Shown here in pieces: positions 45,401 to 57,400 of a stretch of DNA of 64,000 nt; position 1 is the first letter of the stretch; each line of letters starts with the position of its first letter. The stretch covers positions 56,439,186-56,503,185 of the forward strand of contig OX392529.1 of NCBI GenBank assembly GCA_947623455.1, read 5' to 3'. The notes below the pieces were generated by a model. It saw only the letters and a list, made by a program, of their open reading frames with translations. It did no database searches and was not told the DNA's origin. Source of the DNA: Mimachlamys varia. Taxonomy: Eukaryota; Mollusca; Bivalvia; Pectinida; Pectinidae. A program made the translations under genes and the position numbers.

Positions 45401-48400
45401 GTTCAGGTTTGACAGATTTAACCATTCTGACAAGTAATTTGCATGAGGAGACAGTACCTAGCCAGCATGGCAGTGCTGAGACCACCGGAAACCATGACCT
45501 TGATAGTTTGGAGAGTATAGAACCTCGAAGGTCAGCACGACCTAGAAAACCTCTGGATCGTTATGGTCAGTGGGTATTTCCCCTGCAGTGTTCCTCCCGA
45601 AATCTAGATCTGAAGTAAACAAGATATGGTCAGATCATCCATTTTTGTCAGAATTCTGTGATATTAGTACATTAGTATATTGTTTTTATTAATCATCATT
45701 AGTTTACTTTAATTGTAATACATGTACTGTACCTACAGGGCTTGTGGCTCTGGATGGTAGGGACTGGCCCAACCTCCAGATTAGTCCTGATGGGTATGAT
45801 AGTTTTTTTATAATTTGCTTGTTCTTGTTGATTATTGTTATTGTTACATCCGCATTTTAGTAATTTGTATGATTTTTACCTGTAGAACCGTTTCATCTGT
45901 GTTATATTCTCATGTCTGTAGATTACTATAGTGCTGGTAGGGACTGGCCCAACCGCATGACTAGTGATTATCATCAGCATGAACCTATACCTGAAAAGGT
46001 GCAGAAATTGGTTCCTAGTATATGTGTCCATATTATCCCTGTATTATAAGAAACTCATCTGTGAAGATGAATTTAGTATTATGCGAGCGCTGTACATATA
46101 ATCGTATGTAAATCCATGGTGATACATAAGCGCACTGGCTATATTAAGGCTTAGGGGTAAACTTCAACATAACAATAAGTTGTTGCCTATAGTCTTGAGT
46201 AATTGGTTCTAGAACAATTACCGGGTCAACTACAGTATCTCATATATCATTGTAAAGTTGTGCATTTTCAATATATGTGGGGTTAGTTGAGATGCCAGGA
46301 GACATCTTATCAGGGAGGGGGAATATGTAGCCCATGCTATATATATAGATATATTGGTACATAAGTACAGATACACTCTGTGAGTACAAACTCATGGTAT
46401 ACACGGAACAGGGTGACATAATCCCAACAGGTAAGTTCTCGCGCTGTCATACTGCGTCATCCATCGGTATGCAAGGAATGCGTGAGAGCTGATCTGATTG
46501 GTAGATAGAGTGAGTAGGTATGTGTGCGCACCCTAAACACCTGATAATACCCTACACGTCCATTCCCCAATATCATTCTGGACAGAGCATCTAGCTACAT
46601 ATCATCGATAGCTATATCATCGCCATACATTTGTCTATTCATCGTCAAGACTACCATCATCCCTGGTAAGACTATTTTAAATGTATAGTGTCGATCTGTA
46701 TTTGTTCAATCGTAATTCACTTTGTCTATGTCTTTGTCTAGTGTTCATGTCTACTTTATTGTATATTGTAGGCCTTCTAATAAACCCTTATATCAACTAT
46801 AGCAAAGGAGTTGTTGATTACTGAGAACCCTGCTGCATAGGTATATGGTAAATATTCGTAAGCATTACATAAATGTCCCTACCTGTACCCTAGCTGTCTA
46901 CATGCTACCAAGGCATTAGTCACATTCCATGGGATTTTGTCCCAAATCGTTCCCCAACGTCCAGAATGGTATATTTCCAGTCGTCCTTCGAACGCATGTG
47001 ATCCTCCAAGTAATCTCAAATCCACCATAGTGTCTAAAATTCCGAAACAAAAGAATAATATCTATGAATCTTATCCGTGACATGTACTTGTTACCTAGTG
47101 TCGGGGAGAAGCGTTTGGAACGTTGGTCTTTACTGTAAATCCATGAACTACACGCATCTGCTTTCAGTGCAAACATCGAATACGTCACGAAAAATGGACA
47201 GTTTTGTACTTGCTTACGTGTACTTGTATTATGAAAATATACCCGTTTGGCCCATTCACGTTCATATGATGTATACATGTATCATAATGCATAAAATCAA
47301 AATGTACAATTTTAACAACCTTAAATGACATGTTATGACATACAGAAACCTGTGATTATAAACAATCAATTACTTCTTTCAACATGAATAACATAAGCAT
47401 CAGGTCATATTTGAGATTTTATTATACATATGAAACAGAGTACTTACAGTGATAAATACATAAATCTTATGTAAGAGGTTGTTCATGCAGAAAATTAAAA
47501 ATAAGATATACCTTCCTCAAATATGTATTTTAACTATTTTTTTTTAAACTTTATGTTGAAGGCTTGAAAAGAAGGGCTTAAATGAACACAATAGGGATTG
47601 ATTATTACAAAGTATTATACTTAAATCGATTAAACTCGAGGCAAAATATAGGAACAAATGAAGGCATTATTTCACATGTACGTTCGTCTTGATCCATAGT
47701 TGTGTATTTTAATTATCAGACGGCTCCGAATAATTATATGATTTATGGGCTCTATCTTTGTCTCTTTCAGAAATATTTTGTATCTTTGTGTGATATGAAT
47801 ATGAACATTTTGAATATGCTGATCAGTTCGCTTACTTGTTGTGATTGACAGCCATTTCTCGGTTCTCATTTTGAGGACATGATGTTTACTTTGATATGAC
47901 TAAGATGTACATGGCGGACGTCGTCGATAAAACATAAGACACGTACTGTTCTGAAACACCTGGTATTATTCTCTTGCAATTATACAAGGATTTCTATGGA
48001 AATCTTTACATTTTTTTCGTATTTTGTCCCTTCTTAAACCGTTTTTGAATTCGGATTATGGTTTTGTTTAGGCTTTGTCATTCTTTTCTTTAGAATAACA
48101 CTGTTCAGACCTTAATGGATCATTCTTATTTCACATGAAGATTTTGCTTGGTCCCTTGATTTGCAATGTCCCGATTTTGGCCGGTTCTTATAAACAAAAT
48201 AGCCGACATGTTTCCAGTATTACTTAACAAGAACTTGATTGTAACGCTCATTTTTAGTGTCTTCTTATAATAATATTTCTTTAGAAGTAAAGGATGGATC
48301 AATCTCAAATTTCATATGAATGTTCCCCCTGATCTCTTAAGCTTAAGTTGTTCTGCTGAAAAGAGTATGATCTGCATACACTCATCTTGGATTTTAACAT

Positions 48401-51400
48401 TTTCTTGAGAGCCACTAAATAACTCATTCTCGAATTTCACAGAAACGTTTCCCTTGTCCTTAGTAATGCGTTATTTAATTTTCGGACCTTATCCAAGGAA
48501 CAATATGGACAATTTGCAGTCTTCTTCTATTTTGAAATAAAATAAGAGAATACCGAAGCGTCAACATAATCATAATCCAAACTCAAAATCGATTAAACCA
48601 GGGGCAAAATTTGAACAAAGGAAAGATTTACATGGAGACCCTTGCAAAAGTACAAGAGACTAAGACCAGGTGTTCCGGAAGAGTAAGCGTCTTCTGCTTC
48701 ATCGACGACACCCGCCATGTAAATCTTTTGTCACATCCAAGTAAACATCAAGTTCTCAAAATGAGAACCGAGTATCATTGTCAATCACAACAAGTAAACA
48801 TACTAATGAGTATACTTAAAAACGTCCATCTTCATATCACTTAAAGATACAGAATATTTCTCAATGAGACAAAGATGGCGACCATAAAACTTGTCCATAG
48901 TACTGATCAACCTGCATCTCTCGAATCCTTGTGTTGTTAGTTTGTTTGTCAGCAGTCGACATCGATCACGAAAATCCCTATATTTAGAGCAAGCCCTAGA
49001 ATATCGAATCAACTGCGACATGTAAACACCATAGGTTGGAAAAGCGGGGGATGTTACTATCAAGAAATGGAAAGTTCACGATCGGAAAAATGAAATCATC
49101 TTGGTTATCGTATAGCTTAGTAGTAAGCTGTCCATGTTGGTAGTAGTTCAAGTAGAGATCGAGTTAAGGAACTGATGTATAAGAGTCTGTTGTGTCCTTT
49201 ATTTCAAGTTCAGACTTCAAACTTCTTGTTGTTTATAGGCAACACATCGTCGATATATCTGAAAGATTTGGCAAGTTTTTTTACCTGTCCTGATTAGCTC
49301 TTCCATTCCAAATTCAGCCTCGTACACAATACCGGTTACCTTTGCTACTGAGTATTTCAATTACAGCCAAACCTATGACTAGAGAAGTACCCTTCACTGT
49401 GAAAACTCCAAACAGTCAATTAAATGACAATACTAATACTTGTACATAATATTAGCACATAAAACTAGCGACTCAAATTTATTGTATTATTATATCCTTA
49501 CTGTTTTAATGAAGCAAATAATTACACATTAAATGTACTCAAATACACAGTTAATATCCACAGTTCCTGTTCACCGCTTAAATACTAAGTCCTGCATGTT
49601 CAGAACATCACATATTGGAAGCCACTGTCCTTTACCACTTAAACAACGGAAGCAGTCTTGGCGCGATAACCCCAGGTGTATCGCCGTCCAAGCTGTTGTG
49701 CTGCTCGAGCCGTAGAGAGATGGTCCGTGTGGTCAGCTTATGACGTTACCCAAGCTGCCCGGATAAAGTTCAGGTCGTTCGCCCATTTCTTCTATACGTT
49801 GAGCAATTACTGTCTTGGCTCCAGCCATGCCAAGCTGTCCTGGTTAGGTCCCCATCTTAGTGTCCACCCCATCAAACGTTCACTTTATCGGTAACTTTAC
49901 TTGATGTCAATCAATGATATTGCAATTTATTTGTGTACTTTTCAACCTATTATTCTTTACAATCTTAATAACTAGAACTCTGACAGGTCAGCAAGGCCCC
50001 GCTGTGAGGCCGGAACATGTACACCCTCCTTCCCTCTATAGACACATATACCCCTAAAGGAGATAGTGATTTTTGTGTGACATCAATCAATTAAGGAACA
50101 CCCCTCGTTTATTAAGAAAACACTGTACGAAGTTTGAACTTAAGATCGGCCCAAGGAAACTTAAGTTATTGATTGGAAACAAATGTGCCGACGGACAGAC
50201 AGAAGGACAGGGTGACTACTATAGGGCACCTGCACTTTCGTGCAGAGCTCTAATTGCAATAATATAAAGCATACACTATAAATTCCTTCAATTTATTATA
50301 CACAAGTCTTCTCAAATGGGGAGATTTCATGTGCTCAAAATAAAAACCATAGATAAAATGTGTATAAACCACCTAGGGAAACAATTACCTTTTCACATGA
50401 TATATTTTGACATATTTTCAGATGAAAATCATTATGATATTAGATAGAAGTTCAGCAATTAAATTTACCAAATAGAAACAAGATCATTCATTGATAGGAA
50501 AATGTCAAAATTGTTTTGACAGCTAAAATCCAAAAGGGTCGATTACCTGGCATTTTGTAGCCTATCCAGGAAAACCTTGACCGTTGACCTTTGAACTTGT
50601 GACCTTGAACTATGAGTTTGATCATTGTCAGTTAACTCTTGGTTTATTTGTTCACTACTTTGCATAATCGATTAGTGAACAGTTAAAAACACGAAGATTC
50701 AGTATTTTCATGTTAATGTTAAAATCCAATATGGCCGCCTAACAGCCATTTTGAATCCGATTTGCATGAAATACTACACATGTGATCTAGGATGCATGAG
50801 GAATCATCAGTTTCAATTTGATACAAATCCTTCATCTCCTGCAAACGTTTTTGTGCAGAAGACAAAAAACGGACAGACGGACGGACAGACAGACGGACAG
50901 ACAGACGGACAACCTGATTACAAGAGGGCACCCCGCATCGAGAGGCCCTAATAAGGAACAGCATTAAAACAACTGTTCATGTGAGAAAAAAAGTAGTTAA
51001 TTAATTACCTGTATTTTCCGGTGTACACGCCACGTGTACGTCGTCATTATGAGAACAAACGGAATAATAAAATTCTTTAGTGCAGTCGATTAGCCGAGAT
51101 TCATTTCCAAAACAGTCATACCCATCCACCAAAATTAGTCCGCTTCCCTGTTCCGCACCAACGTATATCACCCCCTCGCTGAAAAAAGGAAACGGTCATT
51201 TACTTTCCTTGTAGTACTCTATGATGTTTTCTTATTTCTATATAAAATCTCTGTCGATATATAATGCAAGTGATTGTTTCTACAAGTGAAACATATATAC
51301 TGTTTGAACGACGCCTGAAATAAATATAAATATATTGATGCTTTGATATTCTATTTGTTTTTTTCTTTTTGTTTATAAAGCCAATATATGCACAGGTTTC

Positions 51401-54400
51401 TTATAATTTCTCGTCAATGCCTTCGAATGCATCCATACAATATCAAAATTTTCACATCGCGAAAAAATCCACGTTTACAGTATTTGACAAAAAGATATTA
51501 TATTAATTAAATCTGACTCATTTGACATGTTTAACAAAAAACTTTTTTATAGCTTAATTCACTTTAATTAAAATCAAAGACCTATATTTCAGATGTCGGC
51601 AAACATATACCGTTCCTATTTCTCAGATGTCGGCAAACATATACCATTCCTGTTTCTCAGATGTCGGCAAATATATACCATTCCTGTTTTTCAGATGTCG
51701 GAAAACATACACCATACCCGTTTCTCAAATGTCGGCAAACATATACCATTCCCGTTTCTCAAATGTCGGCAAACATATACCATCCCTGTTTCTCAAATGT
51801 CGGCAAACATATACCATCCCTGTTTTCTCAAATGTCGGCAAACAAACTAATAACCTGGTGCCCAGCTGTCGGCAAACAAATAAGATAAGCCAAACTGTTG
51901 GTAGATAAACTAGATATCTGTAACCCACTTGTCAACTAACAAATTACATACTTGTATCCCAGCTGTTGACAAAACAATTAAATAGTCAACCCCATTGTTG
52001 GATTCTTGTATGTTTTACTGTCGACAAGCAAATTACATGTACATGTTAGTACTTGTAGTCAGGCGTCTTCGACACCCAGGGGCTGCGTGCACCTACAGCT
52101 CGGATACAGGTCAATTCTTTATCGACAGCTGGGATACAGGTATTTTGATTTCTTAGCAACAGCTTGAAACCGTCCTCGATATCAAGGGGTTACGCTTACC
52201 AACACTCTCTCCATACACTTCTCTGACGTTTGCATCCCGTGGACTAAAATGGAAAGAAACTCTCGTTTTCGTTCTAAAATAGTAGCCAATCATATCGATA
52301 GTTTCATCCGCGACTACATACAGTCGGGACATCAAGCCGGGGTATCCCGTTTCATTTGTAGCACAGCCTGTCAACATAACCTGTCAATTGTGTTATAATT
52401 GTGTCGATTGTGATTAAAATATAAGGTCCTGCTTTACGGCGATTGACATTGGCGTCATGTCTACAGAAATATATTGGTCGTGGTCACGGTAAAATGATCT
52501 AACAGAGAGTCACGAGAAACGACCATTTTGATTGGTCGAAATCTCCGAATAAACTTCTATTCGGGGAAACGAAAGTTTACACCGATTCTGGCCCACGGGA
52601 TGCAAACGTCAGAGAAGTGTACCGTGGGTTTCCGACGATGCACTCTCTCCAATCTGATTAAAATACAGATCCTCACTATTACTATTGTGTGTAGGATCTG
52701 ACAGCGACCAGTAGAAGGTCATGTGCAGATGACCTTTATAATTTCCATTTCTAGGAAATGAACAGCCAATCAAAATGCACATTGTAAACGGTGTTTGGTA
52801 GACGGACAAAAATGGCGGCGGGTCGAAGCGAAGAAGAGAAAATTATTCAGGGCGTTCTATAACAATTTGATTAGTTTAGTTTGTGATAATTTCTTTACCG
52901 TCAGTTGTAATTTGTTTTCGGACAAACGAAAAACTACAAATCAAACAGATAATGTCCAAGAAGAACACACGCCTTGGCGAAGAGACCGCTGAACTGGGCG
53001 CTGCCATTTTTGTTAACGGTCGTTCGGGTTTCTCGCTTCTTTACTCTGGTATAACGGCAAGTGTAGAAACAAATCGAGGTTAGCTTTTCACTTTCAGAAT
53101 CTGGTAAGCAGCGATTTGATTGGTGAATACAAAGGTCATCTGCACATGAACTTCTACTGGTGGCTGTCAGATCCTACACACGATAGTAATAATGAGGATC
53201 TGTATTTTAATCAGATTGCACTCTCTCCACCCCTGGAATATGTCATGGCAAAACGTAGGCACGTTCACATCAAACCAACTGACCCTATCGCAAGGCTATT
53301 TTTCTTTAGAACATTACAATGGAGCCGCAATCGATTTAAAAGCTTGTCAATTTTACCGTTTTATAACCGCAAAAATATGGGGGTATGCATAATTTGATTT
53401 GTTGGTTGATTGTTTTGATGTCCTATTAACAGCCATGGTCATAAGGACGGCCTCCCTGTGCATGCGAATTGGGTGTGTGTATTTGGGAGGCTGCGATATG
53501 TTCGTGTAAGCCTTCTTGCGATAGTCCGGATCTTTTGCCGATCTAAAGTGCTACCACACTGAAGTATACTGCCGAAGGCCCCCAGCGACGCACCGATTTT
53601 ACCCATCACATTATACTGATAACGGATGAACCAGTCGTTCCACTCCTATAATGCTGAACGTCAAGCAGTGAGTAGTAACTACCATTGTTAGAGACGCTGG
53701 TATGTCTCGACCAAGGGACACAACCAATCGCCTTCCTCGCAGGGTCGAACGCTCAACTAAAGGCCAGAAGTGGGGTTTGTGTCAAGGGAGACATTAGAAA
53801 GAATGGAAAAGATAGGATCCCAAGTTTGGTCGCCTTCTACGATCATGCATTGGGGGCAGTAGGTACAATCAAAGGGTTTTCCTAGCTCACAACAAGGTAG
53901 CGCACACGAAGCCATCATTTTTGCCATGATTTATTATTGGGTGAAGAGAGCGTAGGTAAGCGTAACCCCCTGATATCGAGGACGGTGTTCAAGAAATAAA
54001 ATGTCTGTATCCCGGCTGTCGATGAACAAATAACCTGTATCTCAGTTATCGATAAATAAATTACCTGTATCCAAGCTGTCGATGAAGAAATTACGTGTAT
54101 CCAAGTTGTCGATCAGCAAATTACCTGTATCCCAGCTGTTAATAAACACATAACCTGTATCCCAGCTGTCGATAAACACATTACCTGTATCCCAGCTCTC
54201 GATAAACAAATTATCTGTATCCCAGCTCTCGATAAACAAATTACCTGTATCCCAGCTGTCGATAAACACATTACCTGTATCCCAGCTGTCGGCAAACAAC
54301 TTGCGAAGCTTTGTAGTTCCAATATTTAAGGTTACATATGCAACTCCAAAATCCGGCTATATAAATTTCTACTCTTCCTTCGTATTCGGTAGCACCACCA

Positions 54401-57400
54401 GCCAACCTTACCATACCTTATGTAACATAGCAAAATATTTGGTCAAGACAGCATAGGTGGGGATATTTCAGTATAACCTAAAGCAATACAAAAAGTGCGA
54501 GAATATTTCAGTATTTCTAGAGCAACACAACAATGGTGGGGATATTTCAGTATTCTCTAAAGTAACACAAAAATGGTGGTGGCATTTCAGTATAGCTGAA
54601 AGGAGCACAAGGATGGGGATCTTTCACTTTTTCCTAAGATTCTTCAGTGTCTTGGTCACACAATGCGATACAAGTCTATTTGAAACTGCTTTCTTTACAA
54701 TAAACAATGTACTGTATCAAAATACTAAGTGAATTGAAGTTTAGACATACATGTATATAGCAAATACATACATATTTATGTGGAAAAAAATAAACGAAGT
54801 ATAAGCCTTCGTTAAGGTATATGGACGTCTTTGAGTATGAGTATGCTCATTAGTGTGCTGACTTGTGATTGGGAAGGTTGACTCTGTTCTCGTTTTGAGG
54901 ACTTGATGTATACTTGGATGTGACCAAGATTTACACGGCTGTTGTCGTCGATGAAACATGCGACTCTTACTCTTCTGGAACACCTGGTATGATTTTTTTT
55001 GTACTTTAAAGTGACTCTATTAAAATATTTCCTTTGTCCCTAATTTTTTTTTTAGTTCGAATTGTGGTTTTGTTGACGCTCCGGTATTCTCTATTTTTTT
55101 TTTAAAAATATTTACCTATTCCTTTGTTATGCATCTTAATTTTAACATTGTCCATTTTATTACGTTTTTAGCCCTTCTTTTTTTACCAACTCCAGTGTTT
55201 TTAATATATCATTTTTTTCACAAAGTCCTGCTTTTATATCTTATAGATTCAAAATCCTTTTTATTTTTCACTATCTGTTTTTTTAACCATATCATGTTTT
55301 TATCTCTTCTTTTTTACCAACTCTCGTTTTTTAACTCCTTTTCTTTTACCAAATCCTGTTTTTTTAATTTTCTTTATAGTAGCTCCTGTTTTTACCCTTT
55401 TTTCAAAACGAAGTCCTGTTTTATTTCTTCCTTTTCATTACAACGTAAATCGATGGACTTACATTTACCTGGGTTCTATTGTTTTACAACAATATTAGTA
55501 TCGAACATAACATACAATGTACCTTCGGTATTTTTGTTCAGCTCATGTGGAGTACAATAAGCCACAACGTCAGCATATCCTTTCGAGAGTTTCCAACCAG
55601 TATTTGAGCAGGATGAAAAACGTTCTTCAGTGCCTGAGCAAGTTATATGCGTCAACCAAAATTCCAGATTCGACAGTCCATATTCCAAAATGTTAGACGC
55701 AGCGACTCCAGCGCTTCAAAACAAAAACTTGCATTTTAACATTTTATTATAATGATCAATTTTGCAACTGAGATGATTTAAGCGATATATAATGACGATG
55801 ATCATGTATAATGATCCTTCAACACGCATTTCTATTTCTGGCAAATTAGATACATGAAAAGACTGGAACTTTGCAGGAAATAGAAATGTGTGTTTTAGGA
55901 CTATAAGATATGTGGTTGTGTCTGCAGACAAGGCCTCTAATACCCTGATCCTGGTTTGCAAACACTATCACATTCATTGTTTGCGAAAGGAACTGGGCCT
56001 GCTTGATAACCAAGGTAACCCTACTAACGCGTTGACCAGTTTTTCGAAAGACGAAACACTTTCCAACCATACATCAGTATTACAATCATTCAAAATACGC
56101 GTCAATGATAAAGACGCTAATTTACCTCGGCTATATTGGATACCTAAAGCACACAACGATCCTTATAAGCAACGTTTTATCGCTGCCTCGTCTCATTGCT
56201 CAACCATTGTCAAAACTTCTTACTACCATTTTAGTACCGTTATATCAGGGCTTCAGCCTTATTGTAACACTGTACACTCCTGAAGTGACATTAATGGGAT
56301 GTGGATTTTAAAAAAACTTTTTTTTCAGACTTTTGATATTCCAATAGGAACTAACTGGGCCCTATTTTTGGCTGACTTGTTTTTGTTTTCATACGAGGCT
56401 GGATTTGTCGAAGGGATTATCAGGACGGGTTACAAAAACCTTGCCAAATCTTTCAATCTCACTTTCAGTCGTATAAACCTACTAAACTTGGGATTAAAAA
56501 CACAACATATTCTCCTACATCAGCTTCTAACCTCATTCTTTACTTAAACTATGACCAAAACGGTCACTTTATTGGCAACTTAACACTAAGCTGTATGATT
56601 AAAGCGACGATTTCTATGTTCCGATCGTGAACTTTCCCTTTCTTGATAGTAACATCCCTGTTTCTCAATCCTATGGTGTTTACATGTCGCAGTTGATTTG
56701 TTCATCTAGGATTTGCTCTGAATATCGAGATTTTCGTGATGGATGTCAACCTCTGACAAACAAACTTACGGCACAGGGATTCGAGAGATGCAGGTTGATG
56801 AAGACTATGGGCAAGTTTTATGGGTCTTGATCTCTTTGAGAAATTTTCCGTATCTTTGTGTGATATGAAGATTGAAGTTTTGAGTTTGCTTATTACTGTG
56901 CTTATATGTTGCGATTGACATTGGTGACTCGGTTCTCATTTTGAGGATAGGTGCTTACTTGGATGTGACCAAGATTAACATGGCAGGTGTCGTCGATGAA
57001 GCAGAAGGCGCTTACTCTTCCGACACTTGTTCCTGACTGGCCTCTAGTTTAATCGAGTTTGAGTTCGGAGTATGGTTTTGTTGACGCTTACGTATTCTCT
57101 GATTTTTGTTTTACATATATTTTCATTCGTTCTGTATTCTTCGATTGTGAAATGGAAGAGGCAAGTAATGTCATGAGACTAAAACATTACTTGATATTGT
57201 AACGTCATCAATCTTTATGATGATGTCATGAATTTTATTGTCGTCAGCATGTGCTTTTTTTCTCTTGTTCATTTAATGTTCAAATACCTAAATAACCAAA
57301 ACCAATCTCTCGAAATGAAATATTGATATTGAATATTTCAGAAAATGTTGTTATAGTCCTATCACTAATTAGTATATTGGTTAAAAACTTGTGTGTATTT

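Larger units (their letters stand above)
38293..46837 (+). mobile_element. Full-length Ty3/Gypsy-type LTR retrotransposon with an extra SGNH ORF
   Basis: 8,545 bp. Two 512-bp LTRs (TGTAGC...CTGCA) look identical and are flanked by a 4-bp target duplication, TAGG (38289-38292 and 46838-46841). Order: LTR, Lys-tRNA-type primer site, leader of about 800 bp, SGNH-like ORF, gag, -1 frameshift, pol (PR-RT-RH-IN), a 700-bp 3' region, polypurine tract, LTR. RT-RH-IN order and a GPY/F-like end of integrase place it in Ty3/Gypsy (Metaviridae). No env-like ORF follows pol. It lies antisense in an SRCR intron, ending 45 bp from that exon's donor. It is young, perhaps active, apart from a TAG in the extra ORF. 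Confidence 0.95.
47034..51008 (-). other. SRCR intron with Penelope-like and other repeats
   Basis: Contains tails at 47690-48010 (+) and 48540-48900 (-), a Penelope C-terminal fragment (48803-49063), an unassigned open stretch at 49533-49900, and GGACGGACAGAC-type dispersed repeats at 50170-50280 and 50540-50960. No missing SRCR exon: flanking phases join directly. Confidence 0.65.

Noticed and set aside
41878..45433. Several antisense ORFs inside pol
   Set aside because: Shadows of the pol coding frame.
45619..46325. Possible env gene after pol
   Set aside because: No ORF of useful length, signal peptide or membrane segment.
49533..49900. Possible additional SRCR exon
   Set aside because: Contains QLG by chance; lacks SRCR motifs and correct phases, and the exons on either side already join in frame.
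54042..54322. Repetitive ORFs (DSWDTGN and SRAGIQ patterns)
   Set aside because: By-product of the 30-bp array, although the first frame could be added by alternative donors.
55129..55560. 143-residue Phe/Leu-rich ORF, membrane-protein-like
   Set aside because: Arises from a T-rich stretch and runs antisense through a real SRCR exon.
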